This document shows, in pieces, positions 11,542-23,115 of a DNA stretch of 64,000 bases (position 1 is its first letter; each line of letters starts with the position of its first letter). The stretch is from Pseudisothecium myosuroides (taxonomy: Eukaryota > Streptophyta > Bryopsida > Hypnales > Lembophyllaceae). The notes below the pieces were generated by a model. It saw nothing but the letters and a program-made list of their open reading frames with translations, was not told the origin of the DNA and searched no databases. Location of the stretch: the NCBI GenBank assembly GCA_951799445.1, contig OX637292.1:17549296-17613295 (forward strand), read 5' to 3'. A program made the translations under genes and the position numbers.

Positions 11542-12338
11542 TTAACCAACCGTGAAGTCCTGATTCCCGAACCCCTGCAACTCGTGTTCCTGTCAGAATC
11601 GCATTCGCGCAGCATGTCCGTTTTCCCGTGAGCCCCGTTCCCTTTTCTGTCCACTTTCACAGCCCTCTGTTTTTGCGGCAACTTTTGAGCCCCGCTTGCT
11701 TCGCAATCGCGCCGACGCGAACATGCCCTGGAGGGCCCCAACTCCCCGCATCCCTCGGCGCCTCCAACCTTCTCCCGGATAAGCTCCCTCCCTACTGGCG
11801 CCTCCAGATTACACCCCAACAATCCACGCTCACGGCACCTTGCGCCTTCTAGTGTCTCTCGAACTTACCTTACCCGCCCGACGTCCGTCGATCTCCGCTT
11901 GACTCATCTCCCATGGTGGGGACGCCCCAACCTCCACCAATGCCAACCAGCCAGTTGCCCCTCTCTCCCAATGACGAAAAGCCTGAAAGTCGCATTCATT
12001 GTGTGGCGAGTGATCGTCAGGGTCTACAGTGACCCAATTGCACACTTGCGTGCGTTTTTTACTCGGGAAAAAATGGAGTCGCTCAGCTGTTCTCGGCCAC
12101 TTCTTCCTCATCTCCTGGTGCCCGTGAGGGTTTTCGTGTGAGTGTCTCGTGACACGACGGACGTGCTCGTGACTTCTGAATTTTTTTGAATTTTTTGAGG
12201 GTTTTGATGGGGTTTGGGAATTGAAGCGGAGGAGAGGAAATGGTTTGTTGAACAAGGGTTTTTGTGCGTGGAGCGAGAGATTGGGTTTGTAATTGATTGA
12301 TTGATTGATTGGCGATCGATCGAAGCGAGTGGTTGGAG
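11542..12338 (+). promoter_or_regulatory. 5' flank and leader of the At4g15545-like gene
   Basis: GC-richer than the intergenic average. A TTGATTGATTGATTGATTGG microsatellite (12292-12311) lies just before the ATG at 12339, probably in the 5' leader. I see no unambiguous TATA box. Open frames here on both strands have no domain features. Confidence 0.4.
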
Positions 12339-15201
12339 ATGGGCAATGCCGGGGAATTTGAGTTGTCGCAAGAGGTGTTAGCGGCTCTCCCTTCGGATCC
12401 GTATGAGCAGCTGGACGTGGCGCGTCGCATCACCGCCATGGCGGTGGCGACGCGCATGTCGAAGCTGGAGCAGGAGACGGGCAAGCTAAGGCAGAAGCTC
12501 ACGGAGAAGGAGCACGTGATTCACGGCTTGCAGGAGCGCGTGGCGGAGGCCGAAGCGACTTTGGAAGAGACGAATGCACGGTTCTCGCAATCCATGGAAG
12601 AGCAGGTTAGTCTTTATTCTTCTTCTTTGGTGGTGGTGGTGGTGGTGGTGGGTTTCCAAGTTTTTGCTTCCTTTGAAATTCTCTTGAGAGGTGAGGATCC
12701 AAACAACGTGTCGCCAGTTTTCGAGCGGAGCGTTGCCAATTCTTTGACATGAACTTTGCTCGCACACAACATTCTTTAGCAGTTGCAGAAGTTGCCGTTC
12801 TCCACTGAAGATGGCAACTCTTAGAAAATTTTCCCGAATCTGACAATTACTGTAGAGAGTATGCGTGCCGCTCACTGAGTGTCTTCTTCGTGTACCTTTC
12901 GGTGTGTCCCTCGTTAATGAGCTCAAAATTGTGCACAACGAGAATATGGATTCCTTTTCCAAGGTTGTTGTGGGGAGCTCCTCAAGCATGTTACGCAGTA
13001 GAAAGTTCGTATTACCTTTAGTTCTAGAATTCGAATTTTAGAAACATTATAGCCTCTCTTGTTTTTTCAGACGATTCTGGGAGAGATTTTGTCTAAAATG
13101 ATGACCCTGTGAAATTTGATATTTCTTGGGCGATCGCGTTGTTGTTCTGTACACGGAACCTAGGTCGTGGTGTAATGCATTCTGCTAGAAAATTGTGCAC
13201 AGCACTTGTAGTGAGAGAGCTCTTTTTTTATTGTAATTGTAATTTCTTCTATTGTAGTCAGTTGTGAGGGGGCTTGTGGCGTTCATTCGTTATTTCACGA
13301 AGATTCTGTTCAAAATTGTTATGTTTTCTTCCTGGCAGACGAATATGCTTAATGAGAAGAATGCACTCTCAGCACAAGTGAAGAAATTACAGCGGGACGT
13401 TGCCAAGGTCAGGAATTTATTATCATTGATTATCTCAACTCTTGAGCTGCTATATTTCATGTCACTTGTGCCTGTGCTTTACTAAGCCGTGACAATGCTT
13501 CTGAATTGAATGTGGCAATTTTTTTTGCAGTTGGAGACGTTCAAGCGGACACTCATGCAATCTCTTCAGGAAGAGGATGACCACCCCAGCGTATGTCTCA
13601 TAATGCCACCTGAATTTTGAAAAAAAACTGCATTTTAAAAGCATTTTTTTACAAGAAATAGGGGTTCAGGAGTTTTTAGACTATGTTGTGAAGAGAGTCT
13701 TCATCATAATTCATGAGAGGTCATGAATCCTGTGGTCACACTGATCGTACAAAAGCCTCAGCGTGATACATTGGGAGGCTTCTGTATGATCATTGTGATT
13801 TTTTGAGGCCTCTTTAAGATGATGTGTATAACTTACGGAAGTAGGTTATTGTTACTAAAATCCACCGGTTTGTTATGAATGTGGGGTACTGCAAGAATGT
13901 TTTGACAAATATAATACTCTGGGGTTAGGGCAATTTATTCTGATCAGATCGTGGTTGTCCTCCTTCTCAGGGTGATGCTGGAGGACAAACTCCTAATATG
14001 GCAATATGGAAGGCATCACGTAAGTTGTTTTATTGTAAAGATTTAAATGAATGCTTTCTCACAATTCGCACGACTGTTCTAATTCTGCTAAACTTGGGAC
14101 TTTTCCCACCCAGTGACGAGCCCACGCGGTATTAAAGGTTAATGCCTTTTGTCGTGTGATGTTATACCTCCAGAGGCGGAGTCGACTGTTACGAAGGCAC
14201 AGATGCATGAGGATGATGGTCAAGCTACAAGGGCTTCGCCCAGAACAGAGAATTATGAGGACGAGGCTGATAGTAAATCAGGTGCTGACTTCTTGAGTGG
14301 ATCATATCCCTTCTGTTTGAATTCTCTAATTTACTTCCCTAATTGCATCTTCTAGGGTACTTTTTATTCGTTGCGTATTTTGTCTTCGTTCTTGTTGAGC
14401 CTCAAGGGACGCATCTGCGAATTCATCTGTGGCCAAGTGAACAAGAAATTTCTTTTAATGTCTGAAATAAATGGATATCGTGTGCAGGGAGCAAACCTAT
14501 ATCGCCGAGGCCAGACACTTTGCCGAAACAATTATCCATAGGAGGAATGCCGCCTTTGACGACTCGACTCACCCCAACAGGCTCACCCAGACCGCAGCCA
14601 ATGTTATCACCCATGACCTCCATGAATTCGTTTGATGCGCAGCAGATTCAGATCCCGCCGTCGCAGCCCACCAGCCGGTCCAACTCTCCTCCAAGTCACG
14701 GATCTGGACAATGTAAAGGCTTCTTCCCTCTCTTGGACTTCTGCTTCTCTGGAGCCTGCGATCACATCAATGTCCTTGGAACCCTACCTATAGTCTCCAG
14801 TTAGGCCTGATAGCAATCTTTTGAACGTTTTGTGGCAGCACGCTCGACTCGCCTGGACGGCAAGGAGTTTTTCCGTCAAGCGAGGAGTCGGTTGTCGTAT
14901 GAGCAGTTCAGCTCGTTTTTGGCTAACATCAAGGAACTCAATGCACACCGCCAAACACGGGAGGTCAGTCATTCAAACTACACTCTGCATCCTCTGCTGT
15001 CAACTCCGCTGTCATTCTTGACTGAATGGTGTAATAGTGTTCTTCTGCTCTCTTCACACTCCATGTTGCGATGCTGATTAGAGCTTCGTTGTGATACGCA
15101 TACAGGAGACTCTGGGGAAAGCTGAGGAAATCTTCGGTCCCGAGAACAGAGATCTGTACAGTGCCTTCGAAGGAATCCTCAGTCGCCATCTTCCCTCATA
15201 G
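12339..15201 (+). CDS. At4g15545-family protein, nine exons, about 340 aa
   Basis: Function is not established; this is the conserved plant family named after Arabidopsis At4g15545. Exons by GT-AG borders with consistent phases: 12339-12605, 13339-13407, 13531-13590, 13971-14019, 14114-14137, 14174-14281, 14488-14712, 14839-14963 and 15106-15201. They sum to 1,023 bases, matching the usual family length. The N-terminus FELSQEVLAALPSDPYEQLD is the family signature. It is followed by a coiled coil (about residues 35-130, with LQRDVAKLETFKRTLMQSL), a Pro/Ser-rich linker, and the conserved C-terminal block (LDGKEFFRQARSRLSYEQF ... LNAHRQTRE ... EIFG). An in-frame TTG-initiated extension upstream of 12339 is not needed. 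Intron 1 contains a (GGT)n run. All frames are intact, so the gene looks functional. Confidence 0.93.
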
Positions 15202-16279
15202 GAAGTCGACCTTCGCTGTAACTACGGTTCCGATTACCATCAAGGAGGAGGTTCTGTTTTTGTGTATTCAGAAGATGGTGGAGATTGCGTCGAGCTGGCT
15301 GAGGAAATCAGCTTCACATTGCATGTAATTATCTGAGGCTCTCCAAAGCCATCGTGTAGATTCTTGGAGAGAGTCACCAGCAGGAAAGAGCCTTGCAGCT
15401 CCAAGACCTTCTCAATGAATCTCTGGAGTATATTTGTAGGCTCCCACAGAATTATAATAGGAGCAAGAGCTCACGCTGATGGAGATGTTCGTCTCCGTAT
15501 TTGTATGATTCTGAACTTCATGGCCATCCAAGGCCAGCGAGACAGTAAACTTGTTTGCTTCCAATGATGGTGCTTTATTTCTTCCGGGTGTCTAGGGTAC
15601 TCTCGTTGCAGGAGATTTCAAGGCGATATTTTCTTGAAGCAGAAGTGTCCATCGTCCGTTGCCCATGCTGGTGGAGAGTTCGCTTCATTTTGAGTCTTCG
15701 GTGAATCATCTCTTCCCAATGTACAGTACTGCTCAAGATGAGCATAGGCTGAGACTCTTTTCCTTATCTTGAGAGCTATAGATGAAGGCAATCGTAACTA
15801 GATTTATCTCCAAGATTGCATTTGGTCTTGATAGGCAATTGTAACTAGATTGTTGATCTGAGAATGTATCTCCAAATTGAAGATGGTCTTGCAAGGGGAG
15901 ACTTGGCCTCGTTAAGTGGCCAGTACGAGATGCTGTATGTATTCGGTTGGAATTGAAGTCATTCTCCAGATCAAGACCGATGCTTCATCTGCATAATTCT
16001 TGGATGCAGTGTGCTCTGAGCTGACGTACGCAATGAAGTCTTGCTAGCAAACGTCAGTGTAGGCTTTGGAGACTGTAAAGATGCTGCCAAGAATCTCTAT
16101 CCTTGGGTCATGTAAGCGGATTTGCCGCCTTCTTGGCATTTCCGCAATTTCTCACTCTGCAATTCTTCCAGCGGCATGTACATTAAAGAATTCCGCTTAC
16201 AGGACGAGGATCGTCGGGTCGGTTCTCTTTGCTTTTTGCACCATTGCGGGAAGTAGGAATTCCTTAGCTTGCAGAAATA
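15202..16279 (+). other. 3' region of the upstream gene and leader of the next
   Basis: No supported coding exon. Composition is gene-like (moderate GC), so it probably holds the 3' UTR of the gene ending at 15201 and upstream sequence of the gene starting near 16280. An additional N-terminal exon of the latter could be hidden here, because CPAP-family proteins are usually much longer at the N-terminus. Confidence 0.35.
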
Positions 16280-18569
16280 ATGGCCATGGATACCAGAAGA
16301 CTCCACGAATTGGCTGGAAAGCACGCTTGTGAGGGGTTCACGAATGCTCTCTCTGAGCAGTCTCGGCGACTAGCAAGCAATGCGATTTTCACCTCAGACA
16401 GTGGCCAGCTGAAGCTTGCAGGCTTCGATGATGATTGCGATTGGTCTGACGATCCGTCTCCTAACGCCACTGCTTCGACTCTTTCAGTTAAGATTCACAG
16501 CACACAGCTTAACGGTTTAGACAGTTGTTATTCCCCTGTTACACCAAAAGATACTGCGTACACAAAACTCCTCAGAAACTTTTGTGTTATTTGATAAACT
16601 CATCGGAAACCTCCGAACATGCATCTGTACAGGCAGCAGGATCAACGGAGCTTCGGCGCATACCTCCAGTGAAAGCAGCGACGGAAATGGAATTAGTATC
16701 GCCGTTGGTAAGATCCATATTCGAGGGCCGGAAGAAGACGATTCTTGATGCAGGCCAGAAAGTGATATCAAAGAAAGGCGGGGGCATTCAGTCCCAGGTT
16801 CCTCAGAATGACAGAGAGCACCTCGGAGTGGAGTCCGAGAAGGCGACATTGAATAAGAAGGTGCAAGCCTTAGACGAAGAAATCGCGATTTTCAAGAAAG
16901 AAAGCAAACGAGTAAAGAATCTTGCGAAGGTCAGAAAACTCATGCTATTTGAACTCTCAGAGAATGTTCGTGGATGGCACAGCCACTCTCTTACTGAATC
17001 GTAGAATTTCTTCACAATAATTGATGAAATCGATCTCGGTGAGGAATTCGCGAATTTGATCGTTTCTTGCAAAATCTCGCTTATGACCTGCGTCAGATTC
17101 TGGCATCCGTCATCACGTCCACTGACAAGAACTCCCTCAGCTGCTCGGATGTCCAGCACTCTGACCTAATCGCAGTGCTTACATTGGTGACGAGAGCAAG
17201 CGGTCGATTGAATTAAAAAAGGCTTCGTTCATTGCAGGAACATGAAGAAGCCTTGACGAGGCTGGCACGAGAGAAAGCCGAATGGGAGCAGCAGAAGAAA
17301 AGCCAGGTGCAGGCATTTCAAGCGCACCAAGAGGAGCAAGTACGGCTATGGACTTGGTGCTCTCTGCTGCACATTCTGTTGTTTTCATAGACTGTCAAGA
17401 ACTAAGAAGATGCAGTAAGCGAATTGAACATGGCACTGTCTAATGCTCCTGATGATCAGTGATTTCTCTCTCCTCGTTTTCACCGGACATCCGCTATTGA
17501 CTAAGAAGAGAAGTCCTCTCTGATGAAACAGATGGAGAAACTGAAGAGGGAAAAGCAAATACTTGATCATAGGTCAGTTACCTTGAACACCATGCCCGCA
17601 GCGCAACGGAAGGAAGTCGAGGAGCTGAAGGAGGCACTGGCCAAGGAGCAAGAGGAGCACCGTGGAAAGGAAATGCGCTTGCGTCTTACAGTGGAAGTCC
17701 TTACCCTCTAATTCTTTTTCAAACGATTGGAATATATTTTTAGGTTAATTGATGATCTAACTTAAGGTAGGGTGCTCAAAATGCGCCCCTGCTCTAAAAG
17801 CGACCACTCTGTACATTTTGTCTAGAATAGGCCTTCGCAATTTAACAAGTAAGGTAAGAGGTCCTTAAATGGTGCGGGTTCTAAATGTGTGCCCTATCTA
17901 GGAAAGGGTGATGTATTCTCTGAAAAATCTATTGTTGTCATAGATGAGGTAGGTGGGCTTAGATGCATGCTTTCCGAGCCGGTTACCTTATGTAAAGTAA
18001 GAAACCCATTTTGAATCATTTGGTCACCGCCCATAGTTCCACTTAATGGACTCACAAATTTTTTCCACCAAAAGAACGATAAATCAAAGAAGATTTCATA
18101 TGTATTTAGGTCAACATATTTTTAGAAAAGGAAAGATTCATTATAGGTGATCAAAGTGTAGTTACATAGCTTTCCATTGTGGACCCTAGATGGAGACTAT
18201 TTTTGCCTTTTTGGATGCTCTCTTAATTCCCTACATAGTTCTATTGGCAATCCAATAGTCAGCCCTTGAGATTGTGGAATAAGTGAATGAACCTTTTGCC
18301 ATGTGTAAAAGACACATGATGATGTTCATTGGATTCATGAAATGGTGACTTTTCAAACCAATTCCAACCATTTGAACACCAATTCCACATTATGCAATTT
18401 TTACTACTTTAGGATGTGTAAGAGAGCAAAATTAGGTTCTAGACTAGGAATCTGAATTGGATTGCAATGCGTAATGGGTTTGCTTACACTAATATGATAT
18501 TTCTAGATGAATCGATTGAAAGCCATGAATGAAGATTTGACGAAGCAAGTGTTGGAGCTTCAAGATGAG
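16280..18569 (+). CDS. SAS4: CPAP/SAS-4-like centriole assembly protein, apparently partial
   Basis: CPAP (CENPJ)/SAS-4 binds tubulin and sets centriole/basal-body length; in plants it would act only where flagellate sperm are made. Exons: 16280 to about 16485 (MAMDTRRLHELAGK), 16633-16929, 17238-17339, 17532-17696 and 18507-18569; every internal border from 16633 on is phase 0. The translated coiled coil follows the CPAP central coiled coil, as I know it, almost without gaps: LDEEIAIFKKES, then LAREKAEWEQQKK, then MEKLKREKQ and RKEVEELKEALA, then a block like the CPAP LVRENTDLREEI (here MNEDLTKQVLELQDE). The intron before 18507 contains a repeat-derived block. The C-terminal TCP10 (G-box) beta-repeat domain, rich in PDG motifs, was not found downstream, so the gene may be truncated. 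The alternative is an unrelated coiled-coil protein. Confidence 0.68.
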
Positions 18570-19533
18570 GTACCTACCTTCCTAGCTCTTCCACATTGCG
18601 GTATCCTAAGATGTCCTCTCAAGTGAAGTACCAACACTTCAATTGTCATCAAGCTCTTTTAAATTCAAAGAAGTTGCATAGCAAAAAGTCAGATGTAATG
18701 GACTAATTACTAACAATTTTGGGGCATGATTGTCAGAAATAGTTTTGCTAGTTAGCTCAATGGTTTAGTAAGTATTAATTTGCAAAGACTTTTGATAACC
18801 ATATCTTTGCTTGTCACTACATTATGAACCCAAATGTCTTTTTTAACTTGCAAGCAAATTTGATTCCATAAACATTCTTTTTAAGCTTCAAATTCCACCA
18901 TCAGCATCATTGTTGCACAGCAATGTCACATCCTTGTTGAGATCTAAACTATTGTTTTGAAGCAACTGAAGGCAGTTGTAGATTAAACCAGAGCTAAATC
19001 ACCATTGTAACTCATCAGTACGGCGGCATTGGCAGATTCGAAGATACGAGGGCTGCTTGCTATCTGCTTTGGACAGTCGAGGAAATGGCCGGATCCAGGC
19101 CACCCCAATCGCACAGCGACCCTGTGGTGAAGCTAACCACTCACATGCGCACGTTCCGCCGGCGGCGGCAAAACCATCACTCCCTGCCGAAGCTCTGCGA
19201 GGAGGAAGCAACAAAGGAGCAAGCAGGCAATGCAGCAGCACTGAATCAAGTCGTGATGAAGTTGCAAGCACGAGCGTTGACGAGGGAGAGCGGCAGTGGA
19301 CTAGGCCTCCATCCACATCCGGCACGTTTTTCTCGGAGCAAGCTAAGCTGCTCTCCGACCTCTTCACTCATCCGAGGAAGCTTGCGGACTGTCCAGTCAA
19401 GGAAGATAGTCCTAGTTTCAGACATCAGATGGGCCCAAAATTGGCTGACTGGAGATGATACATGCCCTGGAGATGATACATGCCCTCAGGTCTATTTTGT
19501 CAGAGGGAAGGAGAGTGTTCTGTTTGCATCACT
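18570..19533 (+). other. Downstream of the CPAP-like exons; possible further exon 19073-19458
   Basis: The last clear exon ends at a GTACCT donor at 18570. About 19073-19458 is GC-richer and open. One frame has protein-like composition (SSTESSRDEVASTSVDEGE, then FFSEQAKLLSDLF) and ends at 19458, but its acceptor phase does not match the phase-0 donor at 18569. An 18-bp tandem duplication, TGGAGATGATACATGCCC, lies at about 19453-19488. No PDG-type repeats are seen. Confidence 0.35.
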
Positions 19534-19756
19534 TCAACCCTTGAACGATGCCGCCGCGGCCATTTTTTGGCTGATGAATGGCAAAGAATCTTTGTATGTA
19601 GGACAGAAGTGCAATCTTCAAATTTTGTGCAAAAAGGGGAGATCTTGCACAGTAGCTTGACCTCCAATGAGCACTTCTGGGTTTCTTGAAAGTAGGTGAT
19701 GTCACATAGTTGCAAAAGGGATGATTTTCACGATCACCAGCCTTACGTTCAAGGGT
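19534..19756. repeat. Short repeat with CCCTTGAACG ends; relative at 52868-53055
   Basis: Inverted ends CCCTTGAACG (left) and CGTTCAAGGG followed by TTAA (right). The interior matches 52868-53055, sharing the blocks around ATTTTGT, CTTGCACA and TGACCTC. It may be another TTAA-type element with a mutated left target. Confidence 0.5.
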
Positions 19757-19767
19757 TAAGCATTATG

Positions 19768-20300
19768 CGGGTGGATACACCTAAATTTGCACCTTGCCTA
19801 AAATTGCCATCATTACTCTAAGTACATTTCCGAAATCAATATGCACCTACATGGAAGACTTGGTTTTAGAACATCTACCAAAAAAACTTTGACCCTTCAT
19901 GATTTTTGCCATATGATGTAGCGTTCTTTGGTATGTTGGAACTTCTTTTCACTTGCCAACAAGAAAATATGAAAATTTGACCCATCTAATAATAGTAATT
20001 AGGCATAGTAACAAAAAGTGGTGGTTTGGGACTGGTACCCCCCTTAAGGTGGGCACCTTCAAATGCGCCACTAATCTAAAACCACCATCATCACTTCTAT
20101 ATACATCTCTAAAATTAGTATATACCTACGTGGAAGAAACAGTTTTAAAATCTCTACCAATAAAAAAAACTTTGATCCTTCATAACTTTAACATATATAC
20201 TAATATTCAAATGTCACGTTCTTTGGTGCTTTGGAACCCTCTTTCACCTGCCAACAAGAAAATACGAAAATTTGACCAGTCTAATAATAGTAAATAGGCA
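19768..20300. repeat. Two tandem copies of a ~260-bp dispersed repeat
   Basis: Unit 1 is about 19768-20011 and unit 2 about 20036-20300. Both contain the order ACTTTGA..CTTCAT, then GTTCTTTGGT, then CACCTGCCAACAAGAAAAT or close variants, then TCTAATAATAGTAA. A third, diverged copy lies at about 23800-24185. Related starts (TTAAGGTRGGTGC type) are seen near 17763 and 24977. No coding frame is conserved among copies. Confidence 0.65.
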
Positions 20301-20348
20301 CAATACCCCAAAGTGGCATAACATTCAGTAGCAATCACTGGCTTTGCC

Positions 20349-20432
20349 CTCCCCCAAACGAAATGGTGTGGAATATACCACACCATTTCATCCAAGGGAT
20401 GAAATGGTGCGATATATTCCGCACCATATCAA
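20349..20432. repeat. Pair of adjacent short palindromes
   Basis: ATGGTGTGG-AATATA-CCACACCAT is a perfect inverted repeat. It is followed at once by a second, similar one around GATATATTCCGCACCAT. The second arm pairs with the first as well, giving several alternative hairpins. Confidence 0.6.
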
Positions 20433-20669
20433 TAACTACTGATTTCGTGCAAACAGTTGTCAATAATTGTCAAACATCACTTGTGCCCAAGCCGCAACTA
20501 TGCACTGCTGGTGGCAAGTTAAAAATTTCTAAGTAAAACTGAAAACTAAACAATAGGATCTTTAAACAAAATGCTAATGGATTCATTGAGATTATTGATT
20601 TCAATGTTATTGTAGAATTACCTCACTTTGAATTGGAATCCATTTGTGCATTGTGCTTTAGAAGTGAGA

Positions 20670-21280
20670 AGACAATTCTTTATATGCACATGGAGTGGTA
20701 GGATGTAGAACAATCCATGTGGGATATGTAAATTAGAATTTGTAGTTTCTCAACTACCACTCATAGTTAGGTCAAAAGTAGAAATTGTGTTAAAAGTAAA
20801 ATTTCAGACCTCATTTAGGCATAGTAGAATATTTTTTTTCGAAAAAAATTTAACTAAAAAAAGTTGGTAAATGACAATAAGTTTCACCTCAAAAAATCCG
20901 TTTGGGATTTTGAATCTCCAATCAAAAGTTATAGACAAATTTTGGAGAGGATTTTTAATGGACATTTTCTTTTAACACTTTTAAAAATCCATTCCAATCC
21001 CTCTCCGAAATCTGTCCATAACTTTTGATTGGAGATTCAAAATCCCAAATGGATTTTTGGAGGTGAAATTTATTGTCATTTACCAACTTTTTCTAGTTCA
21101 AAGTTTTTTGAGAAAAATAATTCAACTATGCCTAAATGAGGTCTGAAGTTCTACTTTTAACACAATTTTTTGTTTTTGACTTAACTATGAGTGCATGAGA
21201 ACCTACAAATTCTAATTTTTTTATCCCACATGGGTTGCTCGACCTCCTACCACCCCATGTGTATATATAGAGTTGTCTTT
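20670..21280. mobile_element. ~610-bp foldback element
   Basis: The left arm (about 20670-20960) and right arm (about 20975-21280) are diverged reverse complements, centred near 20968. Matching blocks include GACAATTCT, CACATGG, AATTTGTAG, GACCTCATTTAGGCATAGT and AAGTTATAGACA-type sequence. The outer ends are too diverged to define a target duplication, so the superfamily is unknown. Confidence 0.65.
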
Positions 21281-21859
21281 CCTCTTTGAAGTCCGAATAA
21301 ATTATTGATTGCATAGATTAATAATGCATTAGATTATCATTGATTGGATTTTTGGCCAACATCTTTCACTACAAATATTTGTTGATTTGTATGTCTAGTC
21401 CTAATCTTAAGAAAAGAAAATGGAACATATCATAATGGACAGTCACTATCCCAGTACCGAAGCTTACATTAAATATGTGGGGATGAAAGTCGTGGATGAG
21501 GACTCCAGAGAGGAAAAGGCAGCCTCTCTGAAGGCTATTGAATGTTATGGGCAATTTGGGGGTACCTACCTTAATCTAGTTAAGCCCCTTACAAATGATT
21601 AATTTACAGTTCCAAACTGACCAAAGTTATTGATCTCATTGTGAAAAATTGTAAGCCAGACGGGGCAACATTTTATATCAACAAAATTCATTGCATGTGA
21701 AGGTCAATAATTAATTATTAGTGTACAAAAGAAAATGTCCATACAATCTACTCAAAACTTTTAAGAAAATTCAAGAATCAAAATTTTTGGGCTTTTTTAT
21801 TTTGGTACAATCCAATCAAAATTGGTAATAAGTCATGAGGCCCAATTTGAGCAACGACG

Positions 21860-23115
21860 CTAGTTTGTGAGCCTAAAAGCGCGAGCTTGAGAGCAGTGAG
21901 CGTATGTTTTGTGAGCCCAGAGTGTTGACCAAAAAAAAACTTGAAATTTTAGAAGTCAACAAAGTAAATAGTGGAGAAATTCCAAATTTTTATTATTAAG
22001 CCCTATGATCGTGGACCTAAGACCATGGACCTATGACCATGGGAACTTGTCAACACGCCCGACACACTTGGCCTGTCCTCTGGAGGGCGACAATTTTAAC
22101 CGCCTTTGAGCCCGAGAAGGGATCTTTTAGTATCGAGAGGGATTTCTTGGGATGACAAAGTTGCACAAAAAATAATTTTAAAAAAATAATTTTAAAAAAA
22201 TAATTTTTTTTTTTTTTTTTTTTTCCTTTTTTTTTTTTGAAAGTCCCAAACCCCAAACCTGGGAAAGAGTCTTTCACTACCGAGAGGGGTTTCTTGGGGT
22301 TAAGAAGTTGCAAAAAAAAAATTTGGAAAAAATTAATTAATTTTTTGGGAAAGTCCTAAACTTCAAACCCCGGGAGGGGGCTCTTGCTACCGAAAGGGGT
22401 TTCTTGGAGTCACAAAGTCACGGAAAAAAATAAAAAAAATAAAAAAAAATTCTTTTTTTGCAGAGTTCCAAACCCCTAACTATGGAAGGGGTCTCTCGGT
22501 ACTGAGAGGGATTTCTTAGGGTCACAAAGTTGCGATTTTTTTTTTTAAAACTAGAAAACTAAAAACTAAATAAACAAATTGAAAGTCTCAAATTCCAAAC
22601 TCTAAAAGGTCTCTCAGTAACAAGAGGGGTTCTCAAGGTGATGAAGTTGTAAATTTTAAAATAAATTTAATAAATTTTAAATAAAAAATAAATAGTTTTG
22701 AGAGTCCCAATTTCCAAATCCTTCAAGGGGCTTTTGGAGGGTGATGAAATCTCAACCAAAAAAAAATTGAAAAAAAAAAAATTGAAGTCCCAACCTCCAT
22801 ACCTCCCAAGGGTCTTATTTGTGCTAAGAGGGGTCTTTGATTCTCTAGAGGTGATAGAGTCACCACTAAGAATAAAAAAATAAAAAATGGATAGGGTATA
22901 TAGATAAGGTGTTTGGAAAACATTTGGAGTGTCTCAACTCTATTTCAAGCCAACTGACACATTTTTTAAAGTTCACTAGTTGTAAAGGTCATCAATTCCT
23001 AAACCACGGTCATAGGTCTACACCCTGAAAATTACAAAAAATTGTGCCAAAAATTGAAGGCTCATAGGCTCTCGAGCTCTTAGACTCACGCTCCAAAGCT
23101 CACAAAATAGCACTC
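21860..23115. repeat. Inverted-end element enclosing a ~110-bp minisatellite
   Basis: The ends at about 21865-21925 and 23058-23110 are inverted relatives built on TTTGTGAGCC / AGCTCACAAAAT. Inside, from about 22060 to 22870, roughly seven degenerate units of about 110 bp repeat the order AGTCCCAAACC, then CGAGAGGGGTTTCTTGG, then TCACAAAGTTGC, with A/T-run linkers. The same end sequence occurs on the small element at 54796-55043, suggesting that an element of that family captured or amplified the array. Confidence 0.6.

Noticed and set aside
12625..12652. (GGT)n tract as a coding Val/Gly repeat
   Set aside because: It lies after the donor at 12606, inside intron 1.
21420..21602. 60-codon frame starting MEHIIMDSHYP
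   Set aside because: Plausible composition but no homology I recognise and no regulatory or splice context; likely chance.
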